The notes under the pieces were generated by a model, which was given only the letters and a program-made list of their open reading frames with translations, did no database searches and was not told the DNA's origin. Below are positions 53,373 to 62,419 of a stretch of DNA of 64,000 nt, one piece after another. The stretch spans positions 186,001-250,000 of the forward strand of contig CM020620.1 of assembly GCA_009829735.1 (NCBI GenBank). The letters are read 5' to 3'. Each line of letters opens with the position of its first letter. Positions within the stretch are counted from its first letter, which is position 1. The translations under genes and the position numbers were made by a program. This stretch comes from Pyropia yezoensis. Its lineage: Eukaryota > Rhodophyta > Bangiophyceae > Bangiales > Bangiaceae.

Positions 53373-56300
53373 CGACGCCGGTGGCGGTACAGGCGCCACA
53401 GCCGTCAGTGCCGGCGGCCTGCCGCCCGTGTCGGCCGTCGACGATGATGCGGCCGCTGCTGCCGCCGCCGCCACCGCGACGGCGGCAACGGCGGCAGCGG
53501 CGGGGTCCCCCACCGCCGCTGCCGCGGCGGTGGCCGCCACGGACCGGCTGCTGACGCTGATGCGGGAGCTGGATGGCGGCGGCGACGGCGGCGGTGCCGG
53601 GGGCGGCGGCGGCGGCGGCAGCGGCGGTGGCGGCGGCGGCAGTGCCGTCGGTGGCGGCGCCTGGGTGACTGGCGGCGGCGGCGGCGGCTCCCCCCGTACG
53701 CCCCACCGTGGGGGTGGGGGTGGGGGGGGTGGGCTGAGCACCTGGGGCACCCCCGCCGCCGCCCCCCGCCGGTCCCTGTGGGGGGGCGGCGGCGGCACGC
53801 CCGGCAGCGTCGGCCGGTGGGGTGGTGGCTCCCCCGCCACGGCGGCGGCGGTCGCCGCCGCCGCCGCCGCGGGCGCGCCCGTGTGGCCGGGCGGCACCTT
53901 TGACGTGGACGACCTGCTCATCTCGCCCATCAAGGCGGGCGGCTGCCCGGCCGCCGGCGGGGGGGGCGGCAGCAGCGGCAGCGGCGGCAGCAGCAGCGGC
54001 GGGGGTGGTGGGGGTGGGGGGGGTGGCCGGCTGGGCGGTGGCGGCCTCGGCGGGGGGGGGGGGGGGGGGGGGGGCGGCGGTGGGCTCGGCGGCCTGACGC
54101 CGACGCTCTCCACCCCCGACTGGCTGCCCACCCCGGGGGACGGGTGGGCGCTGTCGCTGGCGGCGGGGCTGCCAACGCCGCCGGGGGTGGCGGCGGCCGG
54201 GCCGGCTGCGTGCGGCGACGGCGGTGGCGTCGGCGGCTGGCGCCGGCAGGGCGCCCGCCTGTCGCTGTGTACGCCAGAGGGCTTGCCGCGGCCGCTGCCG
54301 GGGCTCTTTTCACCGCCGGCGGCGGCGCCGCCGCCCGTCGACGGGGGCGGCGGCGTTGGCAGTGGTGGTGGCGGCGGCGGCGGTGGTGGCGGTGTTGGCG
54401 GCGGCGGCGGCGGCGGTGGCGTCGCAGGGGACGGCGGCCGCGGAGTTGCACAAGGGGACCACCAGAGGGGGGTCCCCGCAGGGCGGGGCCGCGGCGCCGG
54501 CGGCGCCGGCGGTCCCGCGCCGCGCGCCCGCCCGCGGGGAGGGCGCGGCCGTGGGGCGGCGTTGGCGGCAGCGTCGACGGCGGCGGCGGCGGCGGTTCCC
54601 CCCGGCGCCGCGGCCGGCGCCGCCGGCCGTGGCCGGCGGCGGCGGGTGCGGGCCAAGGCGGTGCCCGCGGCGGCGGCGGCGGCGGCGGTGGTGGGCACCC
54701 CCACCACGCCGGCGGTGGGGGCGGTGGCGGCAACCCCGCCGCCGCCGCCGCCGCCGCCGCGGCCGGCCGCTACCGGGAGCGTCGGCGGCGGTGCCGGCGG
54801 CGGTGGCGTGCGCGGGGGGGCTTCCCCGCTCCCCGCCACCGCCGCCGCGGCCGCCGCCGCCGCCGCCGCCGCCCTCCCCGTGCCGCCGCCGCCGCCGCTG
54901 CCGCCCCCCCCCCCACCCCTCAGGCGCCCCGCCCGCCGCCGTCGGCCGCCGGCGCCGGCGCCACCACCGCCGGCGCCACCGCCACCTCCGCCGCCGCTGT
55001 CGCTGCCGTCCCCCGCATCGCTGCGGCTGCCGCTGTCCCTGCCCCCGCCGCCGCCGCCGCCCCCCCCCGCGCCGGCAAGCGTGCCAGCAGACGCGGCGGC
55101 GGCGGCGGGCGCCGCCGCCGCGGGCGACGCGGCGGCCATTGCGGCTGCCGCCGCCGCCGCCGCCGCCGCCATTGGCGACACGCCGTCCCTGTCGGCAGCG
55201 GCGGGGGGCGCCCCCCCGGCGCCCCCCGCCGCCTCCCTCCCCGCGCCGCACCCCCCCCTCTTTGGGCTGGGGCCCGCCACGGGCGCACCAACGACGGCGC
55301 TGGGGGCGGCGGCCGCCGCAGCGTCGGCGGGGAGGGCGGCGGCAGCGTCCTCCCCCCCCCCCCCCCCCCCCCCCCCCCCGGCGTCTGCGCCCCTCCCCGC
55401 CCGCCGCCGCACGCGGTGTGCGTGCGTGCGGACGGCGTGCCTCAAGCGCTACTGCCCGTGCTTTGCGGGCGGCGGCGTGTGTGGGCCCGCGTGCGGGTGC
55501 GTGCGGTGCGCCAACGTGGCGGCGGGGCCGGGGGTGGCCGCGCGGGCGGCGGCGGTCGCGGCGGCGCTGGCGCGGGACCCGCGGGCGTTTACGCCGCCGG
55601 TGGTGGTGGTGGAGGCCCACCCGGCGGGGGGGGGGGGGGGGGGGGGGGGCGCCGCGGGGGGGGGGGGGGGGCGGCGACGGCGCCGCCGGCGCGCCTCCCC
55701 TGTTTGTCGCAACGTCGGCCGTTGACGCGGCGGCGGCGGCGGCGGCGGCAGCCGCGGCGTCCGCGTCGACGGTGGGGGAGGGGAGGGGCGTGCGGTCGAC
55801 GGGAGGTCTGGGGGTTGACGGGCGGGGCGATGGGCTTGGCGGCGGTGACGGGGGGGGGCGCCCCTGGGGGGCGGCGGCCAGGAGGCGCCCCGCCGGTGGC
55901 GGCGGCGGCGGCCCCACCACCACCCGCCAACACGTGACGGGCTGCCACTGCCGCACCGGGTGCAGCAAGCGGTACTGCGTGTGTCGGCTCAACGGGGCGG
56001 TCTGTGGGGGGCGGTGCAAGTGTGGGGAGAGCGCGGTGGTGTGTCAAAACCGGGGCGGGATAGGGGGAGGGGGGGGGGCGGGCGTGCGGCGGGTGCTCTT
56101 TGGGGATGGGGGGGGGGGGGGGGGGGCGCCACGCCCACCCCCCCCCCGTGGGGGGGGGCGCCTGCGCCTGTGGCGGCGGCCGCCGCCTCTGCTGCGGCGC
56201 CGCCGCCGCCGCCGTCGACGGCCTTGATGGCGGCCGAGCCGGCAGCGGCGCCGTCCGTGGTGGCGGCGGCGTCTGCAGCGCCCCCCAGACAGGGGCGGCT

Positions 56301-56547
56301 CCCGTCGGGGGGTGTGGGGGTGGCGGCGGCTGCCGGGGACACGGGCCGGCGGCCCGTCTTTGGCCTCCGGGTGCGGCCGCGCATCTTTCGCGTACGCCGG
56401 CAGGGCGGGGTGGCCATGCGGGGCGGCGGCGCCGGTGCAGGGGGGGTGGGAGGGGGGAGGGGCGTAGGTGGCGGCGGCGGTGGTGGCGGTGGGAGTGGTA
56501 GCGGTGGTGGAGTGGCGGGGGGGGGCACGCGGGAGATGCGGCTGTGA
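52241..56547 (+). CDS. tesmin/TSO1-like CXC (TCX/CPP) transcription factor, frame broken at G-runs
   Basis: Two CXC zinc-binding domains: TRCACVRTACLKRYCPCF followed by VCGPACGCVRCAN (about 55415-55515) and TGCHCRTGCSKRYCVCR followed by VCGGRCKCGESAVVCQN (about 55938-56049). They flank the family linker RDPRAFTPP (normally RNPxAFxPK). Such proteins bind TTYGAA-type CHR elements in DREAM/MuvB-like complexes. Upstream, a long Gly/Ala/Pro-rich region contains FDVDDLLISPIKAGG and LTPTLSTPDWLPTPGDGWAL. The coding frame changes at G24/G16 (55626-55649, 55656-55671) and again near G19 (56108-56126), after which RRPVFGLRVRPRIFRVRRQ and a Gly-rich tail end at 56547. ATG 52241 (MEWTPPPRGWRGSPLG) follows the CT leader but lies in another frame from the central part. 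The start is therefore tentative. Confidence 0.75.
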
Positions 56548-57335
56548 GCAAGGGACACCAAAAAAGGGGCGCGAAGGAGGGGGCGCGCGCGAATGCTTGG
56601 GTGCGGAGAGGGGGTTCATCAAGTCGACGGGGTGCACCGCCGCCCATCGCCGACACCACAACCGGCGCGACGAAAGAAAAAAAAAGGCGGCGGCGGGGAG
56701 CGACCGCGCCTGCTCAGTGCGGAGAGGGTGATGACGATACGGCAGGCGCGCGGCGCTCGCCTCTGAAGCCACAACGACTGCGGAGAAGAGCAGAAAGGGG
56801 CCCTTTGAAGATCCCCCGGGGGGACGGCCGCGCCAGCACCTACAGAGACGTATGGGGGAAGGGGACTGAAAGGCTGGCGCGGATGCCAACCGTGGAGACC
56901 GCAACCACGCGCGCACATGAGCCCGGGAACGACCAGCGCGTGGGTGCGAAGTCAAGTGACGAGGTTAGACGCGTCCGCCACGGAGGGTATCCGCCACCCA
57001 GATCCCCCGTAACGAACACCACGGACGTGACGGCGCGCGTGCGTGCGCAGCGCAGGTGGATGATGGCATCATCTGCAGCCGTATTTCTTCTCCCCAGCAC
57101 TGCGCAGCGGGAACGACGCAGGCCTTGAACGCCGATGTACGAGCGCACGAGCGTCTGTCTGTTATGCGCAAGCAGAGAGGGCAGCGGACGTGCAAACTTG
57201 CAGCCAGCGGAACCCAGGACACAACAGGACACACACAAAGCGACGGAGATGGGGTGGGGTTGCACTCGTTACAAGGAGGGAAAAAAATTGCACGCCTCGC
57301 TCGCCCCGAGCAGGGTAAAAAAGCTTGGTATATAC
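56548..57335. other. convergent 3' spacer
   Basis: Between the CXC gene (+) and eS27 (-). Ordinary high-GC sequence, no gene recognised. Confidence 0.5.
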
Positions 57336-58191
57336 CTAGTCCGCCTTTTTGCGGAAAGAGCACCCCTCAGTGAGGCGCGCCTTGCCGCCCGTCGGCTGGC
57401 ACAACACCTGCATGCACCCTCCGCACTGCACGACCGTCTGGGCGTGGCTGAACACCGTCGTACTGTGGACGGAAGAGTCAGAAGGAAACGCGTGGCAACG
57501 GATCGATCCAGAGCGCCAAACGAGCAAGGAGCACCACAGAATCAACGTGTTTCAAGGATGAACTCCGCGAGGGTATGTTAGCAACCACATCCGCAAGTGT
57601 ACGCCAGCGAACGGTGTGTTCGGCAAAGCAGCGCCCAGGCAACTATAGAAGCCCTCCCCCCCAAAACGACGCAATGAACCGCAACGTTCCAACCGCCAAC
57701 GACCAACCGCTCGGGAAGACATCCCAGCAAACTCAACCGCAACAACAAAGGGAACGCGCAACGAGAACGCGAGAAACGTACATGGTAAAGCACCCAGGGC
57801 ACTTCACGTCCATGAAGAACGAGTTGGGCGACTGTACCAGCCGCTTCAACTTGTGCTTCTTGGCCTCGACCGCGGGGTCGGGGTGCAGCAGGTCACACTC
57901 GAGAGCCTACGCAGTACACACACGCAAATACGATCGGCGGGATACCAAGCGCGCACACCGAGAGACAAGCGGTGCAAGTAAACACAAAAAGCACAGCGGT
58001 AGGCGATGCAGCAAGACAGATCTGGGTCAACACCATAGATCAAGGGCAGCGGCACCCCGCATGGGCAGACTACAACCTCCGTCGGGTCGCGAACCAGCAC
58101 GCCAAACGGCCCGCGGGGGCGCCACCCGGAGGACACCCACAGCACCGGAAGCGGCCGCAGCCCCATCTAGACAGTCAAAACGTACCGGCAT
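57336..58191 (-). CDS. RPS27: 40S ribosomal protein eS27, three exons with a 6-nt first coding exon
   Basis: Component of the small cytosolic ribosomal subunit. Deduced exons on the minus strand: 58191-58186 (only ATGCCG), 57906-57782 and 57462-57336, giving 85 residues, the normal length. Both introns start GTACGT and end TAG or CAG; sizes are 279 and 319 nt. Sequence blocks: [72 protein letters not shown]. The C4 zinc finger (CPGC and CGGC) is complete. The second junction splits an Ile codon (AT|T), which restores the family motif ITTVFSHAQ exactly. Divergent from YchF. Confidence 0.93.
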
Positions 58192-58808
58192 GATGAAGAA
58201 GAGCTGTTAGCAGCGTTCACACCAGCAACAAGGACGGAGCGCGAATGGTGTGGTGCGCACGGCGTGGATGGGAATGCGCGCGCCGGGGGCTTGAGTGGAC
58301 GGTGCGGCGGCGGAACACGACGGGGTCGCCGTCGATGGTCGTCGGCGGCCGTGGCACGCTTGCTCGTTTGGGAACCCGGGTGTTTTTTGATTCCAAGGCT
58401 GCCTTCACGATCGACCGGTCGAGCCGTCGCGTGTCCACAAATGACATCGGGGTGTTGAGTGCCAGAAAGCCACAGTTGAAAAAAAGAATACAGTGTGTGA
58501 AGTTGCGTCAGGGAGAAATTTCTCGAAAGCACTCTTGCAATTCCAAGTCGCAGTCCCGTGCGGTGATGCTGAGTGGTCGGATCTCGTCCTCCTCGGCAGC
58601 GACAGTGGTCGACAGCGTCCGCATCCCCACCTCCCCATCGCCCGGCCTGGTCAGCCACCCCATCGCCTCGACACTCCCCTTTCTTACCCTACCTGGATTG
58701 GCGTTGCAGGGCTGGCCTTTCATAGAGCACTCGGCGGTTGGGCTCCCTGTTTTCGTCGCGGCCTGTCCCACCGGCTCGGCTCGGCCGTCGCCCTGCCGCG
58801 GCGCCAGC
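58192..58808. promoter_or_regulatory. shared divergent promoter region of eS27 and YchF
   Basis: 617 bp between the two start codons. 58620-58700 is pyrimidine-rich on + and precedes the chosen YchF start. The YchF frame is open across this interval, with in-frame ATGs at 58245 and 58566, but the sequence there shows no conservation I recognise. Confidence 0.5.
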
Positions 58809-60131
58809 ATGGTGCACCCCCCCGGGCCGGCCTTTATGACCACTACCGTCGTCGGGCTGTCGCGGCGGGCATCTCCAGTCCTGGCTTCCCGCCCCGCCAC
58901 TGCCCTGTTTTCCGCGTCTGCCTTTACCGGCCGAGCGCTGCCCTCCCGGCATGGCGTGACGGGCCCCGCCGTCGGCGGCGGGGGGCGGGGGGCGCCACAA
59001 AGACGCGCACTCCACGCCACTCCCCTGTCTATGAAGCTGCAGACGGGCCTGGTCGGCATGCCAAACGTGGGCAAGTCTACCCTCTTCAACGCGCTGGTGG
59101 AGAACGCCGCGGCGCAGGCGGCCAACTTCCCATTTTGTACGGTGGAGCCCAACAAGGGCATTGTGGGAGTGCCCGACCCGCGGCTGGACGTGCTGAGTGT
59201 CATCAACAAGTCTGTCAAGGTGGTGCCGACGTCGCTCGAGTTTGTGGACATTGCCGGCCTGGTGGCGGGCGCGTCCAAGGGGGAGGGCCTCGGCAACAAG
59301 TTCCTTGCCAATATCCGCGAGTGCGACGCGATTGTTCACGTGGTGCGCTGCTTTGAGGATGAAAACATCATCCACGTGGACGGCAGCGTGGACCCGCTGC
59401 GGGATATTGAGGTCATCAACCTCGAGCTGCAGCTGGCCGACCTCGCGCAGGTGGAGCGACGGCAGGCGCGCGTCAAGGTGTCGCGTGGCAAGAGCGACGC
59501 GACCCCCGAGGAGATCTCTGCTCTGGATAAGTTGGCCGCCGGGCTGGATGAGGGCAAGTCCGCTCGCGCTTGTGAGCTGTCGGACGATGAGGCGGACGCG
59601 ATTGCCGGCCTGATGCTCCTCACCATGAAGCCCGTGGTGTATGCGGCCAACGTGGCAGATGGGGACCTGGCAGAGGGGAACGCCATGGTCGAATCCGTGC
59701 GCACGTTTGCCAAAGCCGAAGGCTCCGAGACCGTTGTCGTCAGCGCGCAGGTCGAGTCGGAGCTGATTGCGCTGTCAGCAGAGGAGCGTGCGGAGTTCCT
59801 CGACGCCCTCGGCGCAACCGAGGAGACCACCGGCCTCCGCGCGCTCATCAAGGCCACGTACGGCCTGCTTGGCCTGCGCACCTACTTCACGTCGGGCCCC
59901 ACCGAGACGCGCGCGTGGACCATCACGGCGGGGATGAAGGCACCCGCCGCGGCGGGGGTCATTCACACGGACTTTGAGCGCGGCTTCATCCGCGCCGAGA
60001 CCGTCTCGTACGAGGATCTGGTGGACGCGGGCTCGGAGAAGGCGGCAAAGGAGAAGGGGCTGCTGCGGTCAGAGGGGAAGGAGTACGTAGTCAAGGAGGC
60101 AGACGTTATGCTGTTTCGGTTCAACGTTTGA
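58809..60131 (+). CDS. ychF: YchF/OLA1-family ATPase with transit peptide
   Basis: 440 residues. The family core starts at MKLQTGLVGMPNVGKSTLFN (59031) and is 366 residues, the usual YchF size. Motifs: P-loop GMPNVGKST, switch I NFPFCTVEPNKGIVGVPDPR, DIAGLVAGASKGEGLGNKFL, a G4 region AANVAD instead of NKxD (as in this ATP-preferring family), a coiled-coil insertion (LQLADLAQVERRQARV), and a C-terminal TGS domain (LRTYFTSGPTETRAWTITAG, FERGFIRAETVSYEDLVDAG, LRSEGKEYVVKEADVMLFRF). The ~74-residue N-terminal extension is Ser/Arg/Ala-rich (MTTTVVGLSRRASPVLASRP), so an organelle-targeted ribosome-associated YchF is likely. Start choice: first ATG after the CT-rich leader; ATG 58836 is nearly as good. 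Confidence 0.9.
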   Translation: MVHPPGPAFMTTTVVGLSRRASPVLASRPATALFSASAFTGRALPSRHGVTGPAVGGGGRGAPQRRALHATPLSMKLQTGLVGMPNVGKSTLFNALVENAAAQAANFPFCTVEPNKGIVGVPDPRLDVLSVINKSVKVVPTSLEFVDIAGLVAGASKGEGLGNKFLANIRECDAIVHVVRCFEDENIIHVDGSVDPLRDIEVINLELQLADLAQVERRQARVKVSRGKSDATPEEISALDKLAAGLDEGKSARACELSDDEADAIAGLMLLTMKPVVYAANVADGDLAEGNAMVESVRTFAKAEGSETVVVSAQVESELIALSAEERAEFLDALGATEETTGLRALIKATYGLLGLRTYFTSGPTETRAWTITAGMKAPAAAGVIHTDFERGFIRAETVSYEDLVDAGSEKAAKEKGLLRSEGKEYVVKEADVMLFRFNV

Positions 60132-60727
60132 GAGGTCTGGCAGCGGCGGGCTCGTCTGCTCTCGGTTTCCTTTTTTCCTTTGTCTGCGCATGCATCTGCG
60201 GCGGCCTGTCCTATCCCCTTTCCCCCCTTCGGCCAGGTCTTCACAGTGACGCATGGCACATGATGGTGCGGCGATGAGATAGCCCCGGTGTCTCCTGCCT
60301 TCGTGGCCTGCGCAGACAGGCTGCCCGCTGGCTGTGTGGTTTGGCCCGCTGGCCACCAGTACGCGGGCCGACGCTTTCAACATGTGTACGCAACAAAAAG
60401 TAGAACGTACAGACGATTTTCGCAATTTTCATCGACGGAGGCCGCACGTGAGGTGGAACGGAGGGGCCACCGTTCGTGTTCGAGGAGATCGGCGAAAAAG
60501 TCGTCCCCGATAACGCCCTCCACCTCGCCTGTGCGGTACGTCCACAGACCGCCTTGTCCCGCCTCCCCACGTTGTGCGCGCCTTGGGCGTGACCGCCCCC
60601 GCGACGTCCTCTTCATACCACTTTCCACCGTTCCCTATCCAGTATTTCTCGAGGTGCCTCCTTCCTTTTCCGGGCCGTTCCCTTCCCCCTCCCCCTGCCT
60701 CTTTATTCTTATCTCTGTTGTCGCACC
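60132..60727. promoter_or_regulatory. YchF 3' region and leader of the next gene
   Basis: T-rich stretches just after the stop (60168-60185) fit a 3'-UTR. 60600-60725 is strongly C/T-rich and runs directly to GCACCATGG, the next start. Confidence 0.5.
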
Positions 60728-61483
60728 ATGGCGTTTACGACTCCCCCCCCGCTGGTGCGCTACGCCGCTACCGCGGCCGCCTCCTCCCCCTGGGTTGGCT
60801 CAGCCCCAACCCTCCGCCCCGCGCGGGTCGCCCCCCCCATGCGGCGGCGCGCGGCTGCCCCTCCCCCCCTGCCGGCGCCGCACATGAGCATCCCCCGCCC
60901 TGCCGCGGACGCCCTCGACGCTGCCGACGCGGAGGAGGACGCGGCGGCGGCCGCCGACGAGGGCGCCCCCCCCCCCCTCTACGGCGCGGACGCGTACTTT
61001 GCTGCGCAAGACGCGGCGGCGGCGGCCGCCGGCCGGGGTCCCCCCGTCGACCCGCCGGGCGCCCCCCCGCGCTTCCGGATGCTGGTGGTGGGTTCGGGCA
61101 CCCGCGAGTGTGCGCTGGCCAAAATCCTTCACGACAGCAGCCGCGTGCACGGCCTCTACTACTGCCCCGACGAGGCCGGGGTGTGTGCGATTGAGGCGTC
61201 CAAGGTGGCCAACAGCACCGGCGTGTCGGCCTACGCGCCGGGGGATATTGTGCGATTTTGCCGGTGGGCGCTGGTGGATGCGGTGTTTGTGGGTCCCGAC
61301 CGGGGCGGGTGTGTGGGCGCAGAAGTGGAGGAGGAGCTGGCGGCGAGTGGCATCACCGTGTTTGGTGCGGACGTGGGGGGGATGTTGCTGGAGGGGGTGG
61401 TGTCGGTGGATGATTGTGTGCGACCGATGGCCGAGGCGATGGCCGCGGCGGCCGAAGGGGGGGACGGCAAGGTTGCCGCTTAA
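60728..61483 (+). CDS. stand-alone PurD (GARS) N-domain-like protein with transit peptide
   Basis: 251 residues, single exon. Residues about 1-50 are Ala/Pro/Arg-rich (MAFTTPPPLVRYAATAAASS) and look like a plastid or mitochondrial transit peptide; a Glu/Asp/Ala-rich linker follows. From about residue 116 the chain resembles the N-terminal domain of phosphoribosylamine-glycine ligase (PurD): RMLVVGSGTRECALAKILHD (canonical GSGGREHALAW), VHGLYYCPDEAGVCAIEASK, IVRFCRWALVDAVFVGPDRG and ELAASGITVFGADVGGMLLE. The ATP-grasp and C-domains are absent; a stop follows MAEAMAAAAEGG. Enzyme activity is therefore unlikely, and a binding or regulatory role is possible. The Arg-Glu-His of the family reads Arg-Glu-Cys. 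ATG in an excellent context (CACCATGG). Confidence 0.75.
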   Translation: MAFTTPPPLVRYAATAAASSPWVGSAPTLRPARVAPPMRRRAAAPPPLPAPHMSIPRPAADALDAADAEEDAAAAADEGAPPPLYGADAYFAAQDAAAAAAGRGPPVDPPGAPPRFRMLVVGSGTRECALAKILHDSSRVHGLYYCPDEAGVCAIEASKVANSTGVSAYAPGDIVRFCRWALVDAVFVGPDRGGCVGAEVEEELAASGITVFGADVGGMLLEGVVSVDDCVRPMAEAMAAAAEGGDGKVAA

Positions 61484-62012
61484 GCTTCAGGGGGGTGCGG
61501 CACGGTCGCCGCCTCACGGGGGACGGATGCGGTAAGGTTGGGGGAGGGGTGGGGGGGGTGGTTGATCACGCTGGATAGGGAACTCACCTATGTGGGTGTG
61601 CGTACGTACCGGCGGTAATGGGGGTGGTAGCCGTGGGGGCCGAGGCGGCTAGCTGCGTTCGGGGGCACGTTGCGACCGGCGTCGGTGATCAATGGTCGAC
61701 GAAAAACGTGTACGACAGCTACGTACCGAGACCACATGCACTCGACCGCACTTCCCACCCACCGCCAGTTGTTCCCAGCTCCCCCCCCCCCCCGCCGTAT
61801 CCCTTGACCCTCAACACTCGACGCGAGCAATCCCCTGCGCCTTCCCAGCTCGACGCCTCCACCCTCAACACACTCCGGAGCGGTCGCGCTCCCTCCCTGC
61901 TCTCATCGCTCCCCCCCTCACCATCAGATGCTCAGTCCCTCCCCCCCTCCCCCGTCTCCTCCCCAAGTACCGCCCTCCCAAACATCCGCTACGCCACCGC
62001 CATTCGGGGGGG
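61484..62012. other. convergent 3' spacer
   Basis: Between the PurD N-domain gene (+) and the LEA-like gene (-). Contains C-runs near 61782-61793 and GT/GA-rich stretches. Nothing recognised. Confidence 0.5.
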
Positions 62013-62419
62013 CTAGTCCGTTGCGCCCCCCCCGCCCCCCCCAAAGCACCCACACAGCCCCTTTTTGGCCTTGGTGCCCGCCCCCCCCACGGCACCCGCC
62101 CCCGCCTTGGCGGCGCCCGTCACCCCCGCCGCGGCGCCGGTGGCGGCGCCCGTCGCACCCGCCGCCGCCTTGGTCGCCTGGTCCGTTACGTCGGCCGCGG
62201 CGGCCGCCACCTTGGCCGCCGTCGCCGACGCCGTGGCCCCCGCCTTGTCACCCGCCCCCGCCGCGGCAGAGGCGGTGTGGGCCGCCGCCGTCGACGCGGC
62301 GTTGGTCACCTTTGACGCCGCGGTGCTGACGGCCGGAGGGGGGGGCGGCGGCGCCACCCGCCCACCGGGGGGGAGCGCTGGGGGCGGGGGGGGGGGGGAG
62401 GGGGGGGGGGACCCGCCAT
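62013..62419 (-). CDS. LEA-like alanine-rich protein, frame shifted at a C-run
   Basis: The C-terminal ~90 residues form an Ala/Thr/Lys amphipathic series (TAASKVTNAASTAAAHTASA, GDKAGATASATAAKVAAAAA, DVTDQATKAAAGATGAATGA) resembling group 3 LEA (LEA_4) or apolipoprotein-like helices, then KAKKGLCGCF, Gly-rich, TD, stop. The Cys pair after basic residues may be a lipidation or metal site. The likely start is ATG 62419 (MAGPPPP), which follows a long CT-rich leader on the coding strand (62420-62600), but it is one frame away from the LEA part. A C-run of 24 lies between (about 62386-62410 region). Other reading: the opposite strand is also open but lacks Lys and looks like a shadow. Function in desiccation tolerance would suit an intertidal alga (inference). 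Confidence 0.45.
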
